From NCBI RefSeq assembly GCF_000717915.1, contig NZ_JOCX01000031.1, positions 62,001-126,000 of the forward strand: a stretch of 64,000 nt of DNA, written 5' to 3'. The translations under genes were made by a program, and so were the position numbers. Below, piece by piece: positions 17,598 to 27,239 of the stretch. The notes under the pieces are model-generated. The model was not told where the DNA came from. It worked only from the letters and a program-made list of their open reading frames with translations, and ran no database searches. Numbering within the stretch: position 1 is the first letter of the stretch; each line of letters begins with the position of its first letter. The stretch comes from Streptomyces sp. NRRL S-244. GTDB lineage: Bacteria; Actinomycetota; Actinomycetes; Streptomycetales; Streptomycetaceae.

Positions 17598-19670
17598 CTA
17601 CTGCTCGCGCTCCGCCTCGGAGACGAAGGGCTGGAGGAAGCTCGCGATGTGCTGCTCGACGTCGGTGATCCGCTGCTCGAAGGCGTAGAGCTGGTCCCGC
17701 ATGCCCGCCTTGGCCTGCTCGTCCTGCCGCGACTCCTCGATGTTGCGCTGGACGATGCCGATGAGGTCCTGGAGCTGGACGTGGAGCGTTCCGCTGATCC
17801 CGCCCCACATCTCGCGCAGGTCCGCGGCGCGGCTGCCCGCGTACTGGCGGGCGGTCTGGGCCGCCGAGTCCTTCACGTGGACGGCGAACTCCTCCGCCGC
17901 TCGCGTCTGAAGCTTGCCGTCGGCGAAGAAGACCGCCCCCGAGGCCAGCAGCGGTCCGATCGCCGCGCCGATGGCCACCGCCACGCCGACCGGCGGAACG
18001 GCCAGGCCCAAACTGATCAGACCGGCCGCCGCGGCGGCCGTCGCCCCGCCGGCGACCACCGCGCCGCCGCCCGCGCCGAGCGCCATGAGCGAGCTGGGGC
18101 GGAACATCAGCGGCACGTCGTCGCTGTGGCGGCGCCCGTCGCGGCCCGCCTTGCCCTTGCCCGCCGCGATGGCCAGCGTGTAGATCAGGTAGTTCTGGTC
18201 CCGTTCGGACTGCGAGCCGGTAAGTTCCGCGCGCAGCTTGTCGAGGAGGTCGGCGTGCGCCCGGATCAGCGGTTCGAGCTGGCGCACCAGGTCCCCCTGC
18301 CGCTCCTCGATGACCTGGTCGAGCTCCTGGGCGCAGAAGACCTGCATGCGTTCCTGGAGCTGGACCGTGTACGCGTCCATCAGCTCGTGCTGGGCCGCGA
18401 CGCGGCCGCCCTTGGTGAAGGAGCGCACGGCCCGGGTCAGGCGCCCCGGGCCGGTCGTGACGTGCCATTCGCCGATCTCGCGGCTGATCTCGGTCAGGAA
18501 CGCGGCGAACCTCAGCTGCAGTTCGTTCTCGATGCCGAGGATCTTGGTGCTGACGATGTCGCGGATCGCGTCGGCGCTGGCGCGCAGCTGGTCCTGGGTG
18601 GACTGGCTGCGGTCGAGGAGTTCGCGCAGCTCCGCAGTCGACTTCATCAGGACCGCGCCCTCGTCGTGCAGGCGCACGCGCAGGTTGACGGCGTTGTGGC
18701 GCAGGAACTCGGCGAGCCGGACGAACTTCACCCGGGCCGCGTCGCGCATGCAGAAGACCTCCAGGGCGGACTCCAACTGCCCGATCCCCGAGGCCTTCAG
18801 GGCCTCCTCGTTGCCGTCGGTCCGCGCGCGCAGGGCCTGGAGGGCGCTGATGAAGAAGACGTTGGGGGTGGCGCCGCCGGATTCCCCGCTGAACTCGGCG
18901 ACCGAGTTGCGGCAGCGGCTCATCACCTCCGCCCGCTCCTCCTCCTCGATGCGGTCGAACTGGTTCACCACGAAGAAGATGTCGCGGTGGCCCAGCTTCC
19001 TGACCCGGGAGAGATAGTTCTCGGTCTCGTGGAGGGTGAACGGCCGTCCCGCGTCCGTGACGAAGAGGACGGCGTCCACCTCCTCCAGGTAGCGCAGGGT
19101 CACCAGCTCGCGGTCGGAACTCTCGTTGATCCCTGCCGAGTCGACGATCTCGACGGACCTGCGCAGCAGCTCCAGCGGCTGCTCGACGACGGCCAGCGCG
19201 AAGGACGGGGTGCGGGGCGCGCCCTTCGCGTCGATCTGGAGGGCGACCTCCCGCTTGAACTCCTCCGTGGTGACGGCCGTCTCGCCGCTGCGCCGGTCCC
19301 CGTCCCGGTAGAGCCAGGCCCGCTCGGTCTCGCCCCAGCGCAGGACCGTGGTGAAGGCGGTGGCCGGATTGGCCTTGGTGGGCAGCAGTCGCTTGCCGAG
19401 CAGGGCGTTGATCAGGGTGCTCTTACCGCTGCTGAACTCGCCGAGCACCATGATCCGGAAGGTCTCGCGCTCGAAGACCGCCCCGTTGATGCCGAGGTCC
19501 AACGGCCCGCCCGGGGTGCCGGGCGGGGCGATGACGGCCGCGGCCTCGCCGGCCACCTGCTGGAGGCGCTGGTAGTACGAACGCAGCGTTCCGATGTTCT
19601 CGCTCCAGCCGCGGAATTGCGGGGCCGGTGATTCCTGGCCGGCCGTTAACCGCCGGTTCTCTTGCGCCAT
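17598..19670 (-). CDS. Dynamin-like GTPase, second gene of the pair, with a TTA codon
   Basis: The 690-residue bacterial dynamin-like protein has an N-terminal GTPase domain: P-loop GEFSSGKS at 77-84, switch motif VDSAGINESSD, and NQFD for guanine specificity. A long helical stalk follows. Near residues 495-560 there is a hydrophobic hairpin rich in A, G, V and L (including AVPPVGVAVAIGAAIGPLL), probably the membrane-inserting paddle. The start ATG shares its A with the TGA of the upstream gene (TGATG) behind an AAGGGG site, so translation is coupled. Codon 8 is TTA (19649-19647), the rare leucine codon read by bldA tRNA. It resembles the DynA/DynB pair that stabilises FtsZ rings during sporulation septation in Streptomyces. 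I cannot assign which member this is. Confidence 0.88.
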   Translation of the reverse strand: MAQENRRLTAGQESPAPQFRGWSENIGTLRSYYQRLQQVAGEAAAVIAPPGTPGGPLDLGINGAVFERETFRIMVLGEFSSGKSTLINALLGKRLLPTKANPATAFTTVLRWGETERAWLYRDGDRRSGETAVTTEEFKREVALQIDAKGAPRTPSFALAVVEQPLELLRRSVEIVDSAGINESSDRELVTLRYLEEVDAVLFVTDAGRPFTLHETENYLSRVRKLGHRDIFFVVNQFDRIEEEERAEVMSRCRNSVAEFSGESGGATPNVFFISALQALRARTDGNEEALKASGIGQLESALEVFCMRDAARVKFVRLAEFLRHNAVNLRVRLHDEGAVLMKSTAELRELLDRSQSTQDQLRASADAIRDIVSTKILGIENELQLRFAAFLTEISREIGEWHVTTGPGRLTRAVRSFTKGGRVAAQHELMDAYTVQLQERMQVFCAQELDQVIEERQGDLVRQLEPLIRAHADLLDKLRAELTGSQSERDQNYLIYTLAIAAGKGKAGRDGRRHSDDVPLMFRPSSLMALGAGGGAVVAGGATAAAAAGLISLGLAVPPVGVAVAIGAAIGPLLASGAVFFADGKLQTRAAEEFAVHVKDSAAQTARQYAGSRAADLREMWGGISGTLHVQLQDLIGIVQRNIEESRQDEQAKAGMRDQLYAFEQRITDVEQHIASFLQPFVSEAEREQ

Positions 19671-21457
19671 CAGGCCCCTTCCAGGGGAGAGAGGTGGGCG
19701 TGCACGGCGCGGCTCAGCGTCCGCGCCGTGCTCCGCAGTGAACGCCAGTGGTCGAGGGATTCCGGCTGGGCGGCGACGGCGGTGGTGTGCAGCCGCCACC
19801 ACTGCTCGTCGCGTTCCCGCGCCTGGCCGAGCAGGCGGTCGTAGACCTGGCCGATGCGCGACTCGGTCCGTGCCACCTGCTCCGTGAAGGCCGCCTCGAC
19901 GATCCGTTCCAGGTCGTCGATGGCGCGCTCGCGGCGCTCGGCCTGGCCGTGTTCGAGGGCTTCCGTCACCAGCGCCGTACCGGCCGCGCCCGCGATCTGG
20001 CCCACGACCTCGGCGGACATGGGCGTCAGCACGCTCTCGATGGCGGTGCCGACGAACTCCGGCAGCCAGGAGGCGTCCCAGGCGGTGGCGCTGCGCGATT
20101 CGGCGGCGGCGGCCTCCTCGGCGACCGGGGGCAGGGCCGCGGCCGGTACGACCCGCCCGGCGCCGGGGGCGGCCAGGCCCTGGAACAGTTCCTCGCCGGG
20201 CCGGTTGCGGAGCAGGGCGGCGCGCAGCCGGCGGATGTCCTCTTCGAGGGCCCGGTCGACGGCTTCGGTGATCCACGCCTCGAAGTGCTGGAGGGCCTCG
20301 GCGGTGTACGGGATCGCGTGGAGGCGTATGAAGTGCTGCTCCTCCGGCGTCTCCAGCATGGCGGAGAAGCGCGCGGCGAGTTCGCGCGCCGTGGCGGCGC
20401 GGCGCCCGCGCGCCTCGGCGCCGATCGTCTGGACGAGGGTGGCGCGCCACTCCCCGGCATCGGCGCTGAGCACGATCCAGTGGAACCGGGCGCTCTCGTG
20501 GGCGGTGTGCCAGATCTGGGCGGCCCGCGTCCGGACGGGGTCGGGCCGGTGCACGTCGGCCAGCGCCCGTCCGGCGGCTTCGTCCACGAGGGCGCAGGTG
20601 GCCGCGAGGAGGTGCAGCCTGCGGATGGTGCGCAGCGCGCGGCGCAGCCGGATCCCGGCGAGGTGGCCCAGTACGGCGCGGAGCGGGTCGATGCCGTCGG
20701 GCTCCCCGGCGGCGGGGGCCGGGACCGGTCCGGTCAGTACCAGCGCCTCGGGGGCCAGGACCGAGACGAGGTGGTTGACGCGGCGCAGGATGTCGGGCGC
20801 CTCGTCCTCGACCTCGGCGAGCTTGGTGACGACGACGGCGAGCGGCGGGCTGTGCGGGGCGGCGGCGAGCGCCTTGATCCGGGCCTGTTCGGTGGCGAGC
20901 ATCGCGCGGCGCGCCTCGGTGACGACGACCACCACGTCGCAGTCGCCGACGATCCGGGCGAGGGCGGCGGTGTCGGGCTGCCGTACCCCGGACCAGCCCT
21001 CCCAGCCCGGGGTGTCGACGAGTTCCACCCCGGTACGGGCCGCCCAGGACCCGGACGGCACCTCGACGCGTACGGTACGCAGGCCCGCCGGTTCGGGGTC
21101 CCCGGGAGCGGGGGTGTCGCCCGGCCCGGCGAAGTGGCCGGTTTCCGCCGGTGCGGCGGACCCGGCGGACCCGGCGGACCCGGCGGTGAACGGGCGTACC
21201 ACCACGGGCGACCCGTCCGTCGGGTGCACGGACACCGGCACGCACGCCGCGCCGACCAGCTCGTTGACGAGCCGGGACTTGCCGACGTTGCTGCCGCCGA
21301 TGACGCAGATCCGGGCCCTCGGGGATTCCGCGCGGCGGGCCGTGCGGCGGATCAGGGAGGCGGCGGAGTCCGCCCCGGCCCGGTCCGCCAGCAGGGCCAC
21401 CTGTTCGGCGAGTTCGGCCTGGCGCAGCTCGCGCTCATGCTCCTCCGTACCGGCCAC
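19670..21457 (-). CDS. Dynamin-like GTPase, first gene of the pair
   Basis: The 595-residue GTPase has P-loop GGSNVGKS (54-61), G3 motif DTPGWEG (about 130) and G4 TKLAEVEDE, followed by a mostly helical region. Between G1 and G3 there is a Gly/Ser/Ala/Pro-rich insertion (TAGSAGSAGSAAPAETG). The GTG at 21457 is chosen because it gives a compact N-terminus MAGTEEHEREL; the ribosome site is weak. It is coupled to the second dynamin-like gene by TGATG, so the two probably form a heteromeric membrane-remodelling complex like DynA/DynB (family knowledge). The gene is divergent from desE. Confidence 0.85.
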   Translation of the reverse strand: MAGTEEHERELRQAELAEQVALLADRAGADSAASLIRRTARRAESPRARICVIGGSNVGKSRLVNELVGAACVPVSVHPTDGSPVVVRPFTAGSAGSAGSAAPAETGHFAGPGDTPAPGDPEPAGLRTVRVEVPSGSWAARTGVELVDTPGWEGWSGVRQPDTAALARIVGDCDVVVVVTEARRAMLATEQARIKALAAAPHSPPLAVVVTKLAEVEDEAPDILRRVNHLVSVLAPEALVLTGPVPAPAAGEPDGIDPLRAVLGHLAGIRLRRALRTIRRLHLLAATCALVDEAAGRALADVHRPDPVRTRAAQIWHTAHESARFHWIVLSADAGEWRATLVQTIGAEARGRRAATARELAARFSAMLETPEEQHFIRLHAIPYTAEALQHFEAWITEAVDRALEEDIRRLRAALLRNRPGEELFQGLAAPGAGRVVPAAALPPVAEEAAAAESRSATAWDASWLPEFVGTAIESVLTPMSAEVVGQIAGAAGTALVTEALEHGQAERRERAIDDLERIVEAAFTEQVARTESRIGQVYDRLLGQARERDEQWWRLHTTAVAAQPESLDHWRSLRSTARTLSRAVHAHLSPLEGA

Positions 21458-21632
21458 AGCGCCGCCACCCCACCCCGTCAGGTCCTCCCGGCAGGGCCAT
21501 GATGCCAACGGACGGAGCCTTGCGCCTCCGGTTCGGCGGGAAGGGCACCTCGTACGCGCGGGGAAGGAGCGGCGGCAGGGGCGCGGGAGAAGGCGCCCGG
21601 GAAAACTTAGGCCCCCCTTACCAGTTTCGGCC

Positions 21633-21649
21633 AAGGTTAGGCTAACCTT
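21633..21649. promoter_or_regulatory. Iron box upstream of desE
   Basis: AAGGTTAGGCTAACCTT is a perfect 17-base palindrome matching the Streptomyces iron box bound by Fe(II)-DmdR1/IdeR (DtxR family; consensus TTAGGTTAGGCTAACCTAA). It lies 51 bases before the desE ATG, within the expected promoter region, so desE-desF should be repressed by iron. Confidence 0.92.
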
Positions 21650-21700
21650 CCCTCCGAACGGCCCCGTGGCCGCCCGGCACGCACGAAAGCGGACATAGAC

Positions 21701-22741
21701 ATGCCCAAGTCCCGTACCTCCCACCTCTCCCGCCGCGGCCTCATCGCCGCCGGCGGAGCGCTCGGCCTCGTCGCGGCCCTCACCGCGTGCGGCGGATCCG
21801 GCTCGGCGAAGGGCGAGGCGGGCGACAAGGACAAGGGCGCCGCCGCCTCCGGCCCCTGGACCTTCAAGGACGACCTCGGCAAGGACATCAGCCTCAAGGC
21901 GAAGCCGAAGAACATCGTCGCGTTCACCGGCACCGCCGCCGCGCTGTACGACTACGGCATCCAGGTCAAGGGCGTCTTCGGCCCGACCAAGACCGCCGAC
22001 GGCAAGCCCGACGTCCAGGCCGGCTCGATGGACATCTCCAAGGTCGAGATCCTCGGCAACGTCTACGACGAGTTCAACGTCGAGAAGTACGCGTCCCTCC
22101 AGCCCGAGCTGCTCGTCACCAACACCTGGGACGGCACCTACTGGTACGTGCCCGAGGCCTCCAAGGACAAGATCCTGAAGCTGGCCCCGGCCGCCGCCGT
22201 CGGCGTCGGCGGCGACGTCTCCATGGACAAGGCCCTGGAGCGCACCGCGGACCTCGCCAAGTCCCTCGGCGCCGACCTGAACTCCAAGTCCGCCGCCGAC
22301 GGCAAGGCCCGCTTCGACGCCGCGGCCGCCAAGGTCCGCGAGGCCACCAAGGCCAACCCGGGCATCAAGGTCCTCGTCGGCTCCGGCTCCGCCGACCTCT
22401 TCTACGCCTCCTCCCCCGACACCTCGGCCGACCTGAAGTACTTCAAGTCCCTGGGCGTCGAGTTCATCACCCCGGACAAGCTGGGCGAGGGCAACTTCTT
22501 CGAGAGCCTGAGCTGGGAGAACGCCGGCAAGTACAAGGCCGACCTGGTCCTGCTCGACAACCGCACCGGCACCCTCCAGCCGGAGGAGCTGAAGGCCAAG
22601 CCGACCTGGGCCGAGATGCCCGCCGTCAAGGCCGGCCAGGTCGCCCCGCGCGTGACCGAGCCGATCTACTCGTACGACAAGTGCGCCAAGATCCTGGAAG
22701 ACCTCGCGAAGTCCATCCAGAGCGCCAAGAAGGTCAGCTGA
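21701..22741 (+). CDS. desE: Ferric-siderophore ABC transporter substrate-binding lipoprotein
   Basis: The 346-residue lipoprotein has a twin-arginine-like/Sec signal SRRGLIAAGGALGLVAALTA ending in a lipobox Cys (LTAC), then a two-lobed periplasmic-type binding fold. It binds ferrioxamines outside the membrane for import. Position directly before desF and the desABCD genes, with its own iron box, matches desE of S. coelicolor. The permease and ATPase genes are not adjacent. Confidence 0.92.
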   Translation: MPKSRTSHLSRRGLIAAGGALGLVAALTACGGSGSAKGEAGDKDKGAAASGPWTFKDDLGKDISLKAKPKNIVAFTGTAAALYDYGIQVKGVFGPTKTADGKPDVQAGSMDISKVEILGNVYDEFNVEKYASLQPELLVTNTWDGTYWYVPEASKDKILKLAPAAAVGVGGDVSMDKALERTADLAKSLGADLNSKSAADGKARFDAAAAKVREATKANPGIKVLVGSGSADLFYASSPDTSADLKYFKSLGVEFITPDKLGEGNFFESLSWENAGKYKADLVLLDNRTGTLQPEELKAKPTWAEMPAVKAGQVAPRVTEPIYSYDKCAKILEDLAKSIQSAKKVS

Positions 22742-22812
22742 CCCTCGGCAGGCCCACCGGCCTCCGGCGCCCCGACCAGGCGCCGCTTCCACTCCCAGGG
22801 GGGACTCTCCGC

Positions 22813-23733
22813 ATGACCGCCACCGCGTCCGACACGACTGCCTCCGAAGCCGTCCCGGCTGCCGCCCACTTCCGCTTCTTCGAACTCGAAGTGCTGCGCA
22901 CCCGCCGGCTCGGGCACTCGTTCCTGCGCGTCACGTTCGGCGGGGAGTCCCTCGCGGGCTTCCGCTCGGGCGGCTACGACCAGAGCCTCTCGCTCTTCCT
23001 GCCGCCCGCCCACGAGGAGCACACCGTGCTCCCGTCCACCGACGAGGACACCTGGTTCGCCGCCTGGCGCGCGATGCCCGACGCCGACCGCCCGGTGATG
23101 CGCTCGTACACCGTGCGCGAGCAGCGCCGTACGCCCGAGGGCGTGGACGAGGTCGACATCGACTTCGTCCTGCACGGGGACTCCTCTCCGGCCTCCCACT
23201 GGGCCGGACGGGCCGTCACCGGCCGCCGGATCATGGCGATCGGCCCGGCCGTCACGGAGAACAAGTCCGTACGTTTCCAGCCACCGGCCGCCACCGACGC
23301 GCTGCTGATGTACGCGGACGAGACGGCGCTCCCGGCGGCCGCAGCGATCCTGGACCGGCTCCCCGCCGGCACCCGGGTCGCGGCCTGGTTCGAGGTCCCG
23401 CACGCCGACGACCGGATCGGCCTCCCCACCTCCGCAGACGCGGACATCACCTGGATCGTGCGGGAGAGCGGCGCGGGCAAGCAGCGCACCGAGCGCGTGC
23501 TGGAGGCGCTCCGGTCAGCAGAACTCCCGGTCGCGAAGGCTCCGTACGTCTGGCTCGCGGGCGAGGCGGGAACCGTTCGGGCGGTCCGCAGGCACTTCGT
23601 GCAGGAACGTTCCGTCGACCGGCGCGCGGTGCGTTTCACCGGCTACTGGCGTCTCGGTGCGAGCGAGGAGGAACTCCTCGCCGAGGCGTACGCGGGACAG
23701 GCGGCCAGCGAGGACCCCTCCTCCGCGCTGTAG
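22813..23733 (+). CDS. desF: Siderophore-interacting protein (ferric-siderophore reductase)
   Basis: FAD-binding siderophore-interacting protein of 306 residues that reduces and releases iron from ferrioxamine in the cytosol. It has the FAD segment RPVMRSYTVREQ (family R-x-Y-T) and a C-terminal NAD(P)H-binding-like part with YVWLAGEAGTVRAVRRHFVQ. A GGGGGG ribosome site precedes the ATG. It is 71 bases after desE, so the two are probably cotranscribed from the desE iron-box promoter. A strong terminator follows. Confidence 0.93.
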   Translation: MTATASDTTASEAVPAAAHFRFFELEVLRTRRLGHSFLRVTFGGESLAGFRSGGYDQSLSLFLPPAHEEHTVLPSTDEDTWFAAWRAMPDADRPVMRSYTVREQRRTPEGVDEVDIDFVLHGDSSPASHWAGRAVTGRRIMAIGPAVTENKSVRFQPPAATDALLMYADETALPAAAAILDRLPAGTRVAAWFEVPHADDRIGLPTSADADITWIVRESGAGKQRTERVLEALRSAELPVAKAPYVWLAGEAGTVRAVRRHFVQERSVDRRAVRFTGYWRLGASEEELLAEAYAGQAASEDPSSAL

Positions 23734-23763
23734 CGCCAACTCCCTTTATCCACACCCCTGCTG

Positions 23764-23800
23764 AGAGATGGGCCCCGGCTTCCGGCCGGGGCCCATCTCT
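23764..23800 (+). terminator. Strong hairpin terminator between desF and desA
   Basis: A perfect 16-base stem (23764-23779 with 23785-23800), a five-base loop (TTCCG), then ATTT. It separates desEF from desABCD, which has its own promoter. Confidence 0.88.
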
Positions 23801-23814
23801 ATTTGGCGTGACAC

Positions 23815-23833
23815 TTAGGTTAGGCTAACCTAA
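23815..23833. promoter_or_regulatory. Iron box upstream of desA
   Basis: TTAGGTTAGGCTAACCTAA is a perfect 19-base palindrome identical to the DmdR1/IdeR consensus. It ends 46 bases before the desA ATG. Iron-replete repression of desABCD is expected. Confidence 0.95.
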
Positions 23834-23879
23834 GGGACGTCTTCCCCACCCCCCTCTCCCCGTGCCCGGAGGAACGTTG

Positions 23880-25370
23880 ATGCGCTCGCATCTGCTGAAT
23901 GAGACGACCGCGGACCTTTACCGGCGTTCCGTCACGGAAGGCGTCGAGCGCGTCGCCGCCAAACTCGCGACCACGGAGCGGCCCCACACCGGCATATCCG
24001 TCGACGAACTCGCCCCGGTCATCAACGGGATCGACCTGGACCGGCCGCTCGAAGACGCGGCCGCCGTCCTCGACGAGCTGGATGAGGTCTACCTGCGCGA
24101 CGCGGTGTACTTCCACCACCCGCGCTACCTCGGTCACCTCAACTGCCCGGTCGTCATCCCCGCCGTCCTCGGCGAGGCCGTCCTGTCGGCCGTCAACTCC
24201 TCGCTGGACACCTGGGACCAGTCCATCGGCGGCACGCTCATCGAGCGCCGCCTGATCGACTGGACCGCCGAGCGCATCGGCCTCGGCCCGGACGCGGACG
24301 GCATCTTCACCTCCGGCGGCAGCCAGTCCAACTTCCACTCCCTGCTGCTGGCCCGCGACGAGGCCTGCCGCACGGTCATGCAGCGCAGCGAGCGCCCGCC
24401 GGCGAAGTCCGAAGTCCTCCCGAGGCTGCGCATCTTCACCTCCGAGGCCAGCCACTTCAGCGTCAAGAAGTCGGCCGCCATGCTCGGGCTCGGCTACGAG
24501 GCCGTCATCGCCGTCCCGGTCGACCGCAACCGCCGCATGGACACCTCCGTGCTCGCCCTGGAGCTGGAGAGCTGCGTCCGCGAGGGCCTGGTCCCGATGG
24601 CCGTCGTCGCCACCGCCGGCACCACCGACTTCGGGTCCATCGACCCGCTCCCCGAGATCGCCCGCCTGACCGCCGAGCACTCCACCTGGATGCACGTGGA
24701 CGCCGCGTACGGCTGCGGACTGCTGGTCTCCCCGACCCGCCGGCACCTGCTCGACGGCATCGAGCACGCGAACTCGGTCACCGTCGACTACCACAAGTCG
24801 TTCTTCCAGCCGGTCAGCTCCAGCGCGATGCTGGTGCGCGACCGCGACACCCTCAAGCACGCCACGTACCACGCCGACTACCTCAACCCCCGCCGCATGG
24901 CGGAGGAGCGGATCCCCAACCAGGTCGACAAGTCCATCCAGACCACGCGCCGCTTCGACGCGCTCAAGCTCTGGATGACCCTGCGCACCATGGGCGCCGA
25001 CGGCCTCGGCTCGCTCTTCGACGAGGTCATCGAACTGGCCGCCGCGGGCTGGGACATCATCGACGCCGATCCCCGCTTCGAGGTCGTCGTCCGCCCGCAG
25101 ATCTCCACCCTGGTCTTCCGCTACGTACCCCGTCTCGAAGGCGTCGACGTGCGCAAGGACCTCGTCGACGAGGCCAACCTGCACGCCCGCAAGGCGCTGT
25201 TCGCCTCCGGTGAGGCCGTCGTCGCGGGCACCAAGGTGGACGGGGACCAGTACCTGAAGTTCACCCTCCTCAACCCGCAGACCACGACGGCCGACATCGC
25301 GGCCGTCCTCGACCTCCTCGCCGCACACGCCGAGCAGTTCCTGGGAGAATCCCTTGCCGTCCACCACTGA
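23880..25370 (+). CDS. desA: L-lysine decarboxylase of desferrioxamine synthesis
   Basis: PLP-dependent group II decarboxylase of 496 residues that converts lysine to cadaverine, the first step of desferrioxamine biosynthesis. The PLP lysine is K306 in [11 protein letters not shown], and the cofactor-binding region includes [19 protein letters not shown] and [16 protein letters not shown] site precedes the ATG at 23880. First gene of desABCD; its 3' end overlaps the desB start by 17 bases. Confidence 0.95.
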   Translation: MRSHLLNETTADLYRRSVTEGVERVAAKLATTERPHTGISVDELAPVINGIDLDRPLEDAAAVLDELDEVYLRDAVYFHHPRYLGHLNCPVVIPAVLGEAVLSAVNSSLDTWDQSIGGTLIERRLIDWTAERIGLGPDADGIFTSGGSQSNFHSLLLARDEACRTVMQRSERPPAKSEVLPRLRIFTSEASHFSVKKSAAMLGLGYEAVIAVPVDRNRRMDTSVLALELESCVREGLVPMAVVATAGTTDFGSIDPLPEIARLTAEHSTWMHVDAAYGCGLLVSPTRRHLLDGIEHANSVTVDYHKSFFQPVSSSAMLVRDRDTLKHATYHADYLNPRRMAEERIPNQVDKSIQTTRRFDALKLWMTLRTMGADGLGSLFDEVIELAAAGWDIIDADPRFEVVVRPQISTLVFRYVPRLEGVDVRKDLVDEANLHARKALFASGEAVVAGTKVDGDQYLKFTLLNPQTTTADIAAVLDLLAAHAEQFLGESLAVHH

Positions 25371-26655
25371 GCCCCACGACTTCATCGGTATCGGCCTCGG
25401 TCCCTTCAACCTGGGACTCGCCTGCCTGACCGCGCCGATCGCCGAGCTCGACGGTCTCTTCATCGAGTCGAAGCCGCACTTCGAGTGGCACGCCGGGATG
25501 TTCCTGGACGGCGCCCACCTGCAGACGCCGTTCATGTCGGACCTGGTCACCCTGGCCGATCCGACCTCGCCCTTCTCCTTCCTGAACTACCTGAAGGACA
25601 AGGACCGGCTGTACTCCTTCTACATCCGGGAGAACTTCTACCCGCTGCGGACCGAGTACAACGACTACTGCCGCTGGGCCGCCGACCGCCTCGACAACGT
25701 GCAGTACTCCACCTCCGTCACGGAGGTCACGTACGACGAGCAGGCCGAGGTGTACGAGGTCCACACCGACCGCGGCGAGACCCACCGCGCCCGCCGCCTG
25801 GTCCTGGGCACCGGCACCCCGCCGTTCGTGCCGCAGGCCTGCGCCGGCCTGGGCGGCGACTTCACGCACAACTCCGCGTACATGCAGAACAAGGCGGAGC
25901 TCCAGCAGAAGAAGTCGATCACGCTCGTCGGCTCCGGCCAGAGCGCGGCCGAGATCTACTACGACCTGCTGTCCGAGATCGACGTGTACGGCTACCAGCT
26001 CAACTGGGTCACCCGCTCCCCGCGGTTCTTCCCGCTGGAGTACACGAAGCTGACGCTGGAGATGACCTCGCCGGAGTACGTGGACTACTTCCACGCGCTC
26101 CCCGAGGAGACCCGCTACCGGCTCGAGACCCAGCAGAAGAACCTCTTCAAGGGCATCGACGGCGAGCTCATCAACGCCATCTTCGACCTGCTCTACCAGA
26201 AGAAGGTCACCTCGCCGGGCCCGGTCCCGACCACCCTGCTGACCAACACCTCGCTGAACTCCGCGGCGTACGACACCACCACGGGCACCTACGCCCTGGG
26301 GCTGCGCCAGGAGGAGCAGGAGCGCGACTTCTCCCTCGCCACCGAGGGCCTGATCCTCGCGACGGGGTACAAGTACACGCTGCCGGAGTTCCTGAACCCG
26401 GTGCGCGAGCGCCTCGCCTTCGACGGCCACGGCCGCCCCGACGCGGCCCGCAACTACAGCATCGACGTGACCGGCCGCGGGGTCTTCCTCCAGAACGGCA
26501 CGGTGCACAACCACTCCATCACCTCGCCCGACCTGGGCATGGCCGCGTACCGCAACGCGTACATCGTCGGAGAGCTCCTCGGCCGCGAGTACTACAAGGT
26601 CGAGAAGTCCATCGCGTTCCAGCAGTTCGCGGCCCCGGAAGGCACCCACGCATGA
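25354..26655 (+). CDS. desB: Cadaverine N-monooxygenase
   Basis: Flavin monooxygenase of 433 residues (lysine/ornithine N-hydroxylase family) that makes N-hydroxycadaverine with FAD, NADPH and O2. It has the FAD motif [11 protein letters not shown] at about 12-22 and the NADPH motif [13 protein letters not shown]. The start is TTG at 25354, overlapping desA by 17 bases, with GGGAGA upstream; no suitable ATG or GTG is nearby, and this start gives the expected N-terminus ([13 protein letters not shown]). The stop overlaps the desC ATG. Confidence 0.95.
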   Translation: MPSTTEPHDFIGIGLGPFNLGLACLTAPIAELDGLFIESKPHFEWHAGMFLDGAHLQTPFMSDLVTLADPTSPFSFLNYLKDKDRLYSFYIRENFYPLRTEYNDYCRWAADRLDNVQYSTSVTEVTYDEQAEVYEVHTDRGETHRARRLVLGTGTPPFVPQACAGLGGDFTHNSAYMQNKAELQQKKSITLVGSGQSAAEIYYDLLSEIDVYGYQLNWVTRSPRFFPLEYTKLTLEMTSPEYVDYFHALPEETRYRLETQQKNLFKGIDGELINAIFDLLYQKKVTSPGPVPTTLLTNTSLNSAAYDTTTGTYALGLRQEEQERDFSLATEGLILATGYKYTLPEFLNPVRERLAFDGHGRPDAARNYSIDVTGRGVFLQNGTVHNHSITSPDLGMAAYRNAYIVGELLGREYYKVEKSIAFQQFAAPEGTHA

Positions 26656-27239
26656 GCACCACCACGGAAAACCTCTACACGCGCAACGACGCCGTCCTCG
26701 GCAGCTTCGCGATCCGCCCGCTGGACCCCTTCGCCGACGCGGAGCTGCTCCACGGCTGGGTCACGCACCCCAAGGCCTCGTTCTGGATGATGCAGGACGC
26801 CTCGCTGCCGGACGTCGAGCGCGAGTACATGCGCATCGCCGCCCACGAGCACCACGACGCCTTCATCGGCCTCCACGAGGGCCGCCCGGCCTTCCTGATG
26901 GAGAAATACGACCCGAGCCGGCTGGAGCTGGTCGGCCTGTACGAGGCGCAGCCCGGCGACGTGGGCATGCACTTCCTCGTCGCGCCGAGCGAGCGGCCGC
27001 TGCACGGGTTCACCCGCGCCGTGATCACCACGGTGATGGCCGCGCTGTTCGCCGACCCGAAGACCGAGCGCGTCGTGGTGGAGCCGGACGTGGAGAACAA
27101 GGCGGTGCACGCCCTGAACGAGGCGGTCGGCTTCGTCCCCGACGGCCCGGTCCGCAAGCCCGAGAAGACGGCCCTGCTGAGCTTCTGCACCCGCGCGCAG
27201 TTCGAGGCGGCCACCGGCCTGACGGGAGCCTCCATATGA
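26652..27239 (+). CDS. desC: N-hydroxycadaverine acyltransferase
   Basis: GNAT-type acyltransferase of 195 residues (IucB/RhbD-like) that transfers succinyl or acetyl from CoA to N-hydroxycadaverine. Recognisable segments include [20 protein letters not shown] and [20 protein letters not shown]. Both ends overlap neighbours by ATGA (desB stop/desC start and desC stop/desD start), so translation is coupled throughout the operon. Confidence 0.95.
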   Translation: MSTTTENLYTRNDAVLGSFAIRPLDPFADAELLHGWVTHPKASFWMMQDASLPDVEREYMRIAAHEHHDAFIGLHEGRPAFLMEKYDPSRLELVGLYEAQPGDVGMHFLVAPSERPLHGFTRAVITTVMAALFADPKTERVVVEPDVENKAVHALNEAVGFVPDGPVRKPEKTALLSFCTRAQFEAATGLTGASI

